Origin: Pseudomonadota bacterium
GTDB taxonomy: Bacteria > Pseudomonadota > Alphaproteobacteria > Acetobacterales > Acetobacteraceae
Reading direction: 5' to 3'
DNA: 15,326 nt
Assembly (NCBI GenBank): GCA_021826485.1
Contig: JAKAZX010000045.1
Span: forward strand, 1-15,326
This document shows, in pieces, positions 6,565 through 14,056 of this stretch. Under the pieces are notes generated by a model. The model was not told where the DNA came from. It was given only the letters and a program-made list of their open reading frames with translations, and searched no databases. The first letter of the stretch is position 1; each line of letters begins with the position of its first letter. The position numbers and the translations under genes are program-made.

Positions 6565-8308
6565 GCCTGCCGATCCGCCGCTTGTCGCCACGCAGCCGCT
6601 CCTGCTCCGTCTCTGGCGGGAGCATATCAGGGGGCAGCGCGGCCGGCTGCTGCTGATCCTGCTGCTGACCGCCGCGACCGCCGCCACCCAGGCGCTGTAT
6701 CCGGTGGTAATCGACCGCGCCATCGACATGTTCGAGCATCGCGACGCCCGCATCCTCTATCAGGTGCCGGCGATCGTGGTGATCGTCACCGCCATCAAGG
6801 CGCTGACCCAATACGGGCAGAGCGTGCTGATCCAGCGTAGCGTGCTGACCGTGGTGCGCGGCCTGCAAAGCCGGATGTTCCGCCATCTGGTGCATGCCGA
6901 CCTGGCGCGGGTGGAGCGCGATGCGCCGGCCGGGCTGGCGGCGCGCTTCACCACCGACACCGCGACGGTGCGCGACGCGCTGACCCGCGCGGTGAACGGC
7001 GCCGGCGACGCGGTGAAGATCGTCGGGCTGATCGGCTCGATGCTGTATCTGGACTGGGTGCTGTTCCTGGTCGCGGCGGCGCTGTATCCGCTCGCCGCCC
7101 TGCCGATCCAGCGCATCGGCCGCCGGCTCCGCCGCGCCTCGGGCAACATGCAGGCGCGGATGGGCGAGACCGCGACCATCCTGACCGAGAGCTTCATGCA
7201 GGCCCGCACCGTGCGCGCCTACCGGCTGGAGGAAGTGGAGACCGGCCGGGCGGAGGCGGCGTTCGCCAGCCTGTATCACGAGTTGATGCGCATCGTGCGC
7301 AGCCGCAGCCGCATCGACCCGCTGCTGGAGGTGCTGGGCGGCCTGGCGGTCGCCGCCGTGCTCGGCTTCGCCGGCTGGCGGGCGGCGCGGGGGGAAAGCA
7401 CGCTCGGCAATTTCACCGGCTTCGTCACCGCCCTGCTGCTCGCCGCCCAGCCGCTGCGCGCCCTCGGCAGCCTGAACGCCGCGGTGCAGGAGGGGCTGGC
7501 CGGCCTGATCCGCATCTTCGACGTGATCGACGAGCAGCCGACCATCCTCGACCGGCCGGGTGCCCGGCCGCTGCCGGCGGGGCCGGGGCGGGTGGTGTTC
7601 GATGACGTGCGCTTCCGCTACCCGGACGGGCGGATCGGGCTGGACGGCCTGTCCTTCGTCGCCGAGCCGGGCATGACGCTGGCGCTGGTCGGCCCCTCCG
7701 GCGCTGGCAAGTCCACGGCGCTGGCGCTGATCCCCCGGCTGACCGAGGCGACCGGCGGGGCGGTGCTGGTGGACGGCGCCGACGTGCGGGGCGTGGCGCT
7801 GGCCAGCCTGCGCGACGCCATCGCCTATGTCGGGCAGGACGCGCTGCTGTTCGACGACACGATCGCCGCCAACATCCTGCTCGGGCGGCCGGGGGCGGAC
7901 ATGGCGGCGGTGCGGGCGGCGGCCGAGGCGGCGGCGGGCGGGTTCATTGCCACCCTGCCGGACGGCTTCGCCACCCGCGTCGGCCCGGGCGGCCAGCGCC
8001 TGTCCGGCGGCCAGCGCCAGCGGGTGGTGCTCGCCCGCGCCCTGCTGCGCGACCCGCGCATCCTGCTGCTGGACGAGGCGACCAGCGCGCTGGATGCCGA
8101 GAGCGAGGCGGCGGTGCAGGCGGCGCTGGCGCATCTGCGGCGCGGGCGCACCACCATCGTCGTCGCCCACCGGCTGTCCACCGTGCGCGACGCCGACCTG
8201 GTGGTGGCGCTGGCGGAGGGGCGGGCGGCCGAGCAGGGCAGCCACGGAGAGCTGATGGCAACATCCGGACTGTATGCGAGACTGGTCAAAACGCAGTCCC
8301 TTACCTAG
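6563..8308 (+). CDS. ABC exporter, fused permease and ATPase (MsbA/lipid exporter type)
   Basis: This 581-residue half-transporter has an N-terminal six-helix membrane domain (about 25-320) and a C-terminal ATPase. ATPase motifs are all present: Walker A GPSGAGKST at 377-385, Q-loop Gln425 in YVGQD, signature LSGGQ at 480-484, Walker B ILLLDE at 500-505, D-loop SALD at 508-511 and switch His536. It should work as a homodimer in the inner membrane. The MsbA-like architecture and the divergent LPS-type glycosyltransferase suggest glycolipid or lipid A export, but drug exporters of the same type cannot be excluded. The ATG at 6563 gives the usual MsbA-type N-terminus, and an upstream ATG at 6512 lies within the glycosyltransferase gene. 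Only a weak GAG precedes the chosen start. Confidence 0.88.
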   Translation: MPADPPLVATQPLLLRLWREHIRGQRGRLLLILLLTAATAATQALYPVVIDRAIDMFEHRDARILYQVPAIVVIVTAIKALTQYGQSVLIQRSVLTVVRGLQSRMFRHLVHADLARVERDAPAGLAARFTTDTATVRDALTRAVNGAGDAVKIVGLIGSMLYLDWVLFLVAAALYPLAALPIQRIGRRLRRASGNMQARMGETATILTESFMQARTVRAYRLEEVETGRAEAAFASLYHELMRIVRSRSRIDPLLEVLGGLAVAAVLGFAGWRAARGESTLGNFTGFVTALLLAAQPLRALGSLNAAVQEGLAGLIRIFDVIDEQPTILDRPGARPLPAGPGRVVFDDVRFRYPDGRIGLDGLSFVAEPGMTLALVGPSGAGKSTALALIPRLTEATGGAVLVDGADVRGVALASLRDAIAYVGQDALLFDDTIAANILLGRPGADMAAVRAAAEAAAGGFIATLPDGFATRVGPGGQRLSGGQRQRVVLARALLRDPRILLLDEATSALDAESEAAVQAALAHLRRGRTTIVVAHRLSTVRDADLVVALAEGRAAEQGSHGELMATSGLYARLVKTQSLT

Positions 8309-8316
8309 TTGTAAGG
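8299..8316. repeat. Inverted repeat spanning the ABC exporter stop codon
   Basis: CCTTAC at 8299-8304 and its exact complement GTAAGG at 8311-8316 flank a six-base spacer that holds the exporter TAG stop. In RNA this gives a six-pair stem with a six-base loop. In DNA it is a short dyad that a regulator could bind. There is no T-run after it, so a classical terminator is unlikely. It lies 25 bases before the efflux gene pair. Confidence 0.4.
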
Positions 8317-8341
8317 CGCGAGATCGGGCGGGAGAGTCCGA

Positions 8342-9544
8342 ATGCCCTACGACGAGCATCCTGGACCCGAGATCCGGTCCGATGTGACACGAACCGAGCC
8401 ACCGGCGACGGCCAGGGTGGACCATGGGCCAACGGCCGAGCCTCGGCGGGCCGAGCAGCCGGCGGCGCCGAGCCGGCCAGCCGCGCCACCGCCGCCCGCA
8501 CCGCCGCGGCGGCGCGGGCCGCTGCTGCTGATCGTGCTGCTGCTGGCGATCCTGGCGGTGATCGTGGGCGGCGGCTGGTACTGGTATGCCACGCGCGACC
8601 AGCGGACCACCGACGACGCCTATACCGACGGCAACGCGGTGGTGGTGGCCTCCCAGGTCAGTGGCCAAGTGGTCGAACTGGCGATCAACGACAACCAGCA
8701 TGTCAAACCGGGACAGGTGCTGCTTCGCATCGACCCGCGCCCCTTCGCCGCCGCCCGCGATCAGGCACGCGGCCAGTTGGATGCCGCCGAGGGCCAGTTG
8801 GCGGCGGCGCAGGCGGCGTTGGCGCTGGCGCGGGAGGTCTATCCGGCCCGGCTGGCGGCAGCGCAGGCGCAGCGCGACGCCGCCTCCGCGGTGCTGTTCC
8901 GCGCCGCGACCGACCTCCGGCGCCAGCAATCCCTCCCGCGCATCGCGACCACCCAGCAGGCGGTCGATCAGGCGATCGCCGAGCAGCGCCAAGCCGCCGC
9001 CGGCCTCGCCCAGGCCGACGCGACGGTGCGGGAGAACCAGCCCGTGCCGCAGAACATCGCGCAGGCCGAGGCGCAGGTGAAGCAGCTTGAGGGCATGGTG
9101 GCGCAGGCCAGGGCGCAACTGGATCAGGCGGAGCTGAATCTGGGCTGGACCACGGTGACGGCGCCCCAGGAAGGCTGGGTGACCAAGCGCAACGTGGACA
9201 AGGGCAACTACGTCACCGCCGGTGCTGCGATCATGACGCTGGTGACGCCGCAGGTGTGGGTGACGGCCAATTTCAAGGAAACCGAACTCGCCCGGATGCG
9301 GCCGGGGCAGGAAGTGCGCATCACCGTGGACGCCTATCCGGAGCTGAAGCTGCGCGGCCATGTGGACAGCGTGCAGCTCGGCAGCGGCAGCAAGTTCAGC
9401 GCCTTCCCGGCCGAGAACGCCACCGGCAACTACGTCAAGATCGTGCAGCGCGTGCCGGTCAAGATCGACATCGACAGCGGCCTCGACCCCGACCTGCCGC
9501 TGCCGCTCGGCATCTCGGTCGAGCCGACCGTGATGCTGAAATGA
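8342..9544 (+). CDS. HlyD/EmrA-type membrane fusion (periplasmic adaptor) protein
   Basis: The 400-residue protein links an inner-membrane transporter to an outer-membrane channel. Residues 1-58 form a proline- and alanine-rich cytoplasmic tail ending in PPRRRG. One membrane helix follows at about 60-80. The first biotinyl/lipoyl-like half is near 97-131 (VSGQVVELAI, NQHVKPGQVLLRID). A long alanine/glutamine-rich coiled coil spans about 134-265. The second half includes TVTAPQEGWV at 271-280, and the EmrA-type NFKETELARMRPGQ is at 310-323. KFSAFPAENATGNYVKIVQR at 351-370 is also characteristic of EmrA relatives. GGAG at 8331-8334 precedes the ATG by seven bases. It overlaps the EmrB-type gene by four bases. 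No TolC-type outer-membrane gene is in the window. Confidence 0.93.
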   Translation: MPYDEHPGPEIRSDVTRTEPPATARVDHGPTAEPRRAEQPAAPSRPAAPPPPAPPRRRGPLLLIVLLLAILAVIVGGGWYWYATRDQRTTDDAYTDGNAVVVASQVSGQVVELAINDNQHVKPGQVLLRIDPRPFAAARDQARGQLDAAEGQLAAAQAALALAREVYPARLAAAQAQRDAASAVLFRAATDLRRQQSLPRIATTQQAVDQAIAEQRQAAAGLAQADATVRENQPVPQNIAQAEAQVKQLEGMVAQARAQLDQAELNLGWTTVTAPQEGWVTKRNVDKGNYVTAGAAIMTLVTPQVWVTANFKETELARMRPGQEVRITVDAYPELKLRGHVDSVQLGSGSKFSAFPAENATGNYVKIVQRVPVKIDIDSGLDPDLPLPLGISVEPTVMLK

Positions 9545-11109
9545 GCCAGCCACCGGCGCCGGCGTGGCAGCCGCGCGCCAATCCGTACGCGATCGCGATC
9601 GTCGTCACCCTGGCGGCGTTCATGGAGATCCTGGACAGCACGATCGTCAACGTATCGCTGCCGCACATCGCCGGCACGATGGGCGCCTCCAACGACGAAA
9701 GCACCTGGACGCTCACCTCCTATCTGGTCGCCAACGGCATCGTGCTGCCGATTTCCGCGTGGCTCGGCAGCGTGTTCGGGCGCAAGCGGTATTTCCTGAT
9801 CTGCATCGCCGCCTTCACGCTGTTCAGCTTCCTGTGCGGGATCGCCACGAACCTGTGGGAACTGATCGTGTTCCGGCTGATGCAGGGCTTCTTCGGCGGC
9901 GGGTTGCAGCCGAACCAGCAGGCGATCCTGCTTGACAGTTTCCCCGCCTCGCAGCGCGGGCGGGCGATGTCGGTGGTGGCGCTGGCCACCGTGATCGCCC
10001 CGGTGCTCGGCCCGACGCTCGGCGGCTTCATCACCGACAGCACGTCCTGGCGCTGGATTTTCCTGATCAACGTGCCGTTCGGCATCCTCTGCTTCGTCGG
10101 CGTCGCGGCGCTGGTCGATGATCCGCCCTGGGCGGTGCGCCGCAGCCGGCCGATCGACATGATCGGGCTCGGCCTGATCACCCTCGGCATCGGCGCATTG
10201 CAGGTGATGCTGGACCGCGGCGAGGATGCCGACTGGTTCGGGTCGAACATGATCCGCGGCTTCGCGCTGCTGGCGGCGATCGGGCTGCTCGGCGCGACCG
10301 CGTGGCTGCTGCTGGCGCGCCACCCGGTGGTCAACATGCGGGTGCTGGCGGACCGTAACTTCGCGGTCGGCTGCATCATGATCTCGGCGACCATGGCGGT
10401 GCTGTATTCCTCCGCCGTGGCGCTGCCGCTGATGGCGCAGACCGTGTTCGGCTACACCTCCACGCTCGCCGGGTATATCCTGTCGCCCGGCGCGGTCGCG
10501 CTGCTGCTGCTGATTCCCATCATCGGCAAGGTGATGCCGCTGGTGCAGACGCGGGTGCTGGTGTTCATCGGCTTCCTGCTGATGGGTGGCGGGCTGCTGT
10601 ATTCGCGGGTGCTGACGCCGCAGCTCGATTTCAACCACCTGATCTGGCTGCGCATCGCGCAGTCGGTGGGGCTTGCGTTCCTGTTCGTGCCGATCAGCAC
10701 GATCTCCTACACCACGCTGCCGCCGCCGCAGCGCGGCGATGCGGTGGCACTGAACGTGATGTTCCGCAACCTCGCCGGCTCGATCGGCATCGCCGTCTCG
10801 ACGGCGATGGTGACATCGCGCGCGCAGGTCAACATGGCGTATCTCTCGCGGCATCTGACGCCGCTCGACCAGCCCTATGTGCAACTGCTCAACCGCGACG
10901 TGCAGCAGTTGATCGCGATGGGCCATTCGGCGCAGTCCGCCACCGGCACGGCGATGGGGCTGATCTACCAGACCCTGCGCACGCAGGCCTCGGTGCTTGC
11001 CTATTCCGACCTGTTCGGGCTGGCCGCGGCGATGGCGTTCGCCGCCGCGCCGCTCGCCTTCCTGTTCAGCGGCGTGAAAGGCGCCATGCGGCCGAGCGGC
11101 GGGCACTGA
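9541..11109 (+). CDS. MFS efflux transporter, DHA2 family, EmrB-type (14 TM)
   Basis: This 522-residue inner-membrane protein is a proton-driven exporter of the DHA2 (EmrB/QacA) family, predicted to have 14 helices. Family motifs seen are LDSTIVNVSLPHI at 31-43, GSVFGRKRYF at 76-85 (motif A), FRLMQGFFGGG at 111-121 (motif B), the antiporter motif C region LATVIAPVLGPTLGGF at 148-163, and WRWIFLINVPFG at 170-181. The start ATG overlaps the stop of the adaptor gene (ATGA at 9541-9544), fitting a two-gene EmrAB-like pump. Typical substrates of such pumps are hydrophobic drugs, uncouplers, fatty acids or siderophores. The actual substrate cannot be read here. No regulator gene is adjacent. It ends nine bases from the convergent hemF stop. 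Confidence 0.94.
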   Translation: MSQPPAPAWQPRANPYAIAIVVTLAAFMEILDSTIVNVSLPHIAGTMGASNDESTWTLTSYLVANGIVLPISAWLGSVFGRKRYFLICIAAFTLFSFLCGIATNLWELIVFRLMQGFFGGGLQPNQQAILLDSFPASQRGRAMSVVALATVIAPVLGPTLGGFITDSTSWRWIFLINVPFGILCFVGVAALVDDPPWAVRRSRPIDMIGLGLITLGIGALQVMLDRGEDADWFGSNMIRGFALLAAIGLLGATAWLLLARHPVVNMRVLADRNFAVGCIMISATMAVLYSSAVALPLMAQTVFGYTSTLAGYILSPGAVALLLLIPIIGKVMPLVQTRVLVFIGFLLMGGGLLYSRVLTPQLDFNHLIWLRIAQSVGLAFLFVPISTISYTTLPPPQRGDAVALNVMFRNLAGSIGIAVSTAMVTSRAQVNMAYLSRHLTPLDQPYVQLLNRDVQQLIAMGHSAQSATGTAMGLIYQTLRTQASVLAYSDLFGLAAAMAFAAAPLAFLFSGVKGAMRPSGGH

Positions 11110-11118
11110 CCGGGCGGG

Positions 11119-12009
11119 TCACGGCCATTTCGCCTCCGGCGGCAGGCTCATCAGGATCGCCTCGACATTGCCGCCGGTCTTCAGCCCGAACAGCGTGCCG
11201 CGGTCATGCAGCAGGTTGAACTCGGCATAGCGCCCGCGGCGCACGAGCTGGTGGTGGCGGTCGGCCTCGGTCCAGGGATCGCGCATGCGCCGGCGCACGA
11301 TCGCCGGATAGACGTCGCGGAAGGCACGGCCGACATCCTGGGTGAAGGCGAAATCCGCCGCTGCGTCGCCGGAAAAATGATGGTCGAAGAAGATGCCGCC
11401 GGCGCCGCGCGGCTCATTGCGGTGCGGCAGGAAGAAGTAGCGGTCGCACCACGCCTTGAAGCGCGGATAATAGGCCGGGTCGTGGCGGTCGCAGGCGGTG
11501 TGGAAGGCGGCGTGGAAGTCGGCCGCGTCCGCCAGCGCCGCGGCGCTGTCCGGGCGCATCGGCGTCAGGTCGCCGCCGCCGCCGAACCAGCCCTGCGTGG
11601 TCACCAGCATGCGCGTGTTGAAATGCGCCGCCGGCACGTGCGGGCTTTGCAGATGGGCGACCACGCTGATGCCGGATGCCCAGAACCGCGGGTCCTCGGC
11701 GGCGCCGGGGATCTGGCCGCGGAATTCCGGGCTGAACGTGCCGGCGACGGTGGAGACGTTCACCCCCACCTTCTCGAACACCCGGCCGCGCAGCACCCGC
11801 ATCTCCCCGCCGCCGCCGTCCGACCCGTCCTCGGTCGGCCGGCGCCAGGCGGTGGCGGCGAAGCGGCCGGGCGGGCGGTCGGCCAGCGGGCCATCCTGTT
11901 CGGCTTCGATCGTTTCGAAGGCAGCGCACAGCGCGTCGCGCAGGGACGCAAACCACGCGCTGGCGTCGGCCTGCAGGGCCTGATGGGGCGGCGGGGCGGG
12001 TGCGGGCAT
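11119..12009 (-). CDS. hemF: Oxygen-dependent coproporphyrinogen III oxidase HemF
   Basis: HemF uses O2 to convert two propionate side chains of coproporphyrinogen III to vinyls, giving protoporphyrinogen IX in haem synthesis. The 296-residue product has the expected length. Signatures are GRVFEKVGVNVSTVAG at 75-90, PHVPAAHFNTRM at 123-134, the glycine loop WFGGGGDLTP at 141-150, FLPHRNEPRGAGGIFFD at 193-209 and the C-terminal block GRYAEFNLLHDRGTLFGLKT at 259-278 ending MSLPPEAKW. It is cytoplasmic and works as a dimer. The gene diverges from petABC, whose cytochromes need haem. Its presence implies aerobic growth. The anaerobic counterpart HemN is not in the window. The start ATG at 12009 has only weak purine-rich sequence before it. 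Confidence 0.97.
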   Translation of the reverse strand: MPAPAPPPHQALQADASAWFASLRDALCAAFETIEAEQDGPLADRPPGRFAATAWRRPTEDGSDGGGGEMRVLRGRVFEKVGVNVSTVAGTFSPEFRGQIPGAAEDPRFWASGISVVAHLQSPHVPAAHFNTRMLVTTQGWFGGGGDLTPMRPDSAAALADAADFHAAFHTACDRHDPAYYPRFKAWCDRYFFLPHRNEPRGAGGIFFDHHFSGDAAADFAFTQDVGRAFRDVYPAIVRRRMRDPWTEADRHHQLVRRGRYAEFNLLHDRGTLFGLKTGGNVEAILMSLPPEAKWP

Positions 12010-12062
12010 CGGGTCCGGGTCCGGGGCGAAGGGCAGGCATCCTAGCAGCCCGGCGGGTCATG

Positions 12063-12091
12063 TTGCAGGGGCGAAGAGTGGCACCTAATAT
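12063..12091 (+). promoter_or_regulatory. Candidate petABC promoter (-35/-10)
   Basis: TTGCAG at 12063-12068 (three of six to TTGACA) and TAATAT at 12086-12091 (four of six to TATAAT) are separated by exactly 17 bases. This is an AT-rich island in a very GC-rich region, which adds some weight. It is a guess from spacing and composition only. Confidence 0.35.
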
Positions 12092-12125
12092 GCCGCGCAT
12101 TCCCGCGTCGGAGCGTCTTGCCTTG

Positions 12126-12157
12126 CGCGGCGCGAGGCGGCAGTTTGCCGCGCCGCG
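12126..12157 (+). other. GC-rich hairpin in the petA leader
   Basis: Outer arms CGCGGC (12126-12131) and GCCGCG (12152-12157) and inner arms GCGGCA (12137-12142) and TGCCGC (12146-12151) are each exact complements. They form a long stem with a five-base bulge (12132-12136) and a three-base loop. It lies 33 bases before the petA start and just upstream of the purine-rich ribosome binding site. No T-run follows, so it is not a standard terminator. A stabilising or translation-tuning role is possible. Confidence 0.4.
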
Positions 12158-12190
12158 TCGCGGCGGCACGAGAGAGAGGAAGCCGAAACG

Positions 12191-12757
12191 ATGTCCGTGA
12201 CCGCCCCCACCCACGGCTCAGGCCACCCGCATGGGGTGGACCAGGGCAAGCGGGATTTCCTCAAGCTCGTGACCGGCTCGGCCGCCGTGATCGGCGTCGG
12301 CGCCATCGCCTGGCCGCTGATCGACAGCATGAACCCGTCCGCCGACGTGCTGGCGCTGTCCTCGGTCGAGGTGGACCTGACGCCGGTGCCGGAAGGGCAG
12401 GGAATCACCGTCGCCTGGCGCGGCAAGCCGATCTTCGTGCGCCACCGCACCGCGAAGGAGACCAAGGAAGCCGAGGACGTGAAGCTCTCCGAGCTGATCG
12501 AGCCGCAGCCCGACTCGGACCGCGTCAAGCCAGGCCACAGCCAGTGGATCGTGGTGATCGGCATCTGCACGCATCTCGGCTGCATCCCGCTCGGCAACAA
12601 GCCGACCGATCCGCGCGGCGACTGGGGCGGCTGGTTCTGCCCCTGCCACGGCAGCCAGTACGACACCTCGGGCCGTGTGCGCCACGGGCCGGCGCCGCTC
12701 AATCTCTATCTTCCGCCCTACGCGTTCGAGTCCGACAGCAAGATCAAGATCGGCTGA
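12191..12757 (+). CDS. petA: Ubiquinol-cytochrome c reductase Rieske iron-sulfur subunit
   Basis: This 188-residue protein carries the 2Fe-2S cluster of the cytochrome bc1 complex and passes an electron from ubiquinol to cytochrome c1. Cluster ligands are visible as Cys126 and His128 in CTHLGC and Cys150 and His153 in CPCHGS. Cys131 and Cys152 are the expected disulfide pair. The N-terminal helix at about 26-46 is an uncleaved membrane anchor with the head on the periplasmic side. Rieske proteins normally use the Tat route with a twin-arginine motif. Here the motif reads KRDFLK at 20-25, with lysine in the first position. It is the first gene of petABC, with a purine-rich Shine-Dalgarno ten bases before the ATG. 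Confidence 0.97.
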   Translation: MSVTAPTHGSGHPHGVDQGKRDFLKLVTGSAAVIGVGAIAWPLIDSMNPSADVLALSSVEVDLTPVPEGQGITVAWRGKPIFVRHRTAKETKEAEDVKLSELIEPQPDSDRVKPGHSQWIVVIGICTHLGCIPLGNKPTDPRGDWGGWFCPCHGSQYDTSGRVRHGPAPLNLYLPPYAFESDSKIKIG

Positions 12758-12784
12758 CGCCGCGCACCCCGGAGCACCGAATCC

Positions 12785-14056
12785 ATGGCCGGCCTGCACA
12801 AAAGCGAATTCAAGAATCCGGTGGTGAACTGGATCGACACGCGGATGCCTGTGTTCACGATGATGAACAAGGAATACGCGGTCTTCCCGACGCCGAAGAA
12901 CTTCAACTATTTCTGGAACTTCGGCGCGCTGGCGACGGTGACGCTGATGGTGATGATCGCCACCGGCATCTTCCTGGCGATGAACTACACGCCCGACAGC
13001 ACGATGGCGTTCGATTCGGTCGAGCGGATCATGCGTGACGTGAACTACGGCTGGCTGCTGCGCTATGCGCACGCCAACGGCGCGTCGATGTTCTTCATCG
13101 TCGTCTATATCCACATCTTCCGCGGCCTCTATTACGGTTCCTACAAGACGCCGCGGGAGCTGCTGTGGATGATCGGCGTGGTCATCCTGCTGCTGATGAT
13201 GGCGACCGCGTTCATGGGCTACGTGCTGCCCTGGGGCCAGATGTCGTTCTGGGGCGCCACCGTCATCACCAACCTGTTCTCGGCCTTCCCGCTGGTCGGC
13301 AACGCCATCGTCACCTGGCTGTGGGGCGGCTTCGCGGTCGGCGACCCGACGCTGCACCGCTTCTTCTCGCTGCACTATCTGCTGCCGTTCGTCCTGGTCG
13401 GCGTCGTGTTCTTCCATGTGATCGCGCTGCACATCACGGGATCGAACAACCCGCTGGGCATCGACGTGAAGTCGCCGCAGGACACGCTGCCGTTCCATCC
13501 GTACTACACGATCAAGGACAGTGTCGGCCTGTGCGTGTTCTTCATGGTGTGGGCGCTGTTCGTGTTCTTCGCGCCCAACTTCTTCGGCGACCCGGACAAC
13601 TACATCCCGGCCAATCCGCTGCAGACGCCGTCGGAGATCGTGCCGGAATGGTACTTCCTGCCGTACTACGCCATCCTGCGCTCGGTGCCGAACAAGCTGG
13701 GCGGCGTGTGCATGATGTTCGGCTCGATCCTGGTGCTGTTCGTGCTGCCGTGGCTCGATACCAGCCCGGTGCGCAGCGCCAAGTTCCGGCCGATCTACCG
13801 GGGGCTGTTCTGGGTGCATGTGCTGGCCTGCATCGCGCTCGGCTTCGTCGGCGCGCACCGGCCGGAAGGCCTGTGGGTGGTGCTCGGCCGCGTCGCCACG
13901 ACCTACTACTTCCTGCACTTCCTCGTGCTGCTGCCGATCATCGGCAAGCTGGAGCGGCCGCTGCCGCTGCCTGAAAGCATCAGCCGTCCGGTCGTGCCGC
14001 GCGGCGGCGGACCGCTGCCCGGCGGGGCGACCGCCAAGCCGATGGAGAAGCCGTGA
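12785..14056 (+). CDS. petB: Cytochrome b subunit of the bc1 complex
   Basis: This 423-residue integral membrane protein holds the two b haems and both quinone sites of the bc1 complex. The four haem ligands are visible as two His pairs, each spaced by 14: His96 (RYAHANGAS) with His110 (YIHIFRG), and His197 (SLHYLLPF) with His211 (FFHVIALH). The quinol-oxidation motif PEWY is at 287-290. The protein is full length, including the C-terminal third that in b6f complexes is a separate subunit IV, so this is a bc1-type enzyme. Eight membrane helices are expected. The proline- and glycine-rich tail after residue 390 is likely cytoplasmic. It starts 27 bases after petA with GGAG at 12771-12774, and its stop overlaps the petC start (TGATG). 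Confidence 0.98.
   Translation: MAGLHKSEFKNPVVNWIDTRMPVFTMMNKEYAVFPTPKNFNYFWNFGALATVTLMVMIATGIFLAMNYTPDSTMAFDSVERIMRDVNYGWLLRYAHANGASMFFIVVYIHIFRGLYYGSYKTPRELLWMIGVVILLLMMATAFMGYVLPWGQMSFWGATVITNLFSAFPLVGNAIVTWLWGGFAVGDPTLHRFFSLHYLLPFVLVGVVFFHVIALHITGSNNPLGIDVKSPQDTLPFHPYYTIKDSVGLCVFFMVWALFVFFAPNFFGDPDNYIPANPLQTPSEIVPEWYFLPYYAILRSVPNKLGGVCMMFGSILVLFVLPWLDTSPVRSAKFRPIYRGLFWVHVLACIALGFVGAHRPEGLWVVLGRVATTYYFLHFLVLLPIIGKLERPLPLPESISRPVVPRGGGPLPGGATAKPMEKP

Larger units (their letters stand above)
12010..12190. promoter_or_regulatory. Shared divergent control region hemF / petABC
   Basis: These 181 bases separate the hemF and petA starts. On the plus strand TTGCAG at 12063-12068 and TAATAT at 12086-12091 are spaced 17 bases and could form a sigma-70 type promoter for petABC, giving a leader of about 90 bases. 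A strong GC hairpin can form at 12126-12157. The petA Shine-Dalgarno AGGA lies at 12177-12180 in a purine tract. No clear FNR (TTGAT-N4-ATCAA) site was seen. No convincing hemF promoter was identified. Confidence 0.45.

Noticed and set aside
6548..9553. A 1001-codon open frame on the minus strand antisense to the ABC exporter and the adaptor gene
   Set aside because: It is the kind of long shadow frame common in high-GC DNA. Its product is rich in His, Arg, Gln and Gly with no domain I recognise, while the plus strand encodes two complete, motif-rich proteins.
9430..11106. A 558-codon minus-strand frame antisense to the EmrB-type gene
   Set aside because: Same shadow pattern, with a His/Arg/Gln-rich composition and no recognisable motif.
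11107..11121. TGACC-N5-GGTCA between the EmrB-type gene and hemF as a bidirectional terminator
   Set aside because: Only five base pairs, mostly explained by two facing TGA stops, and no T-run on either strand.
12218..13918. A 566-codon minus-strand frame antisense to petA and petB
   Set aside because: The product is low-complexity (His, Arg, Glu, Gln) and covers two well-supported genes. GC-bias shadow.
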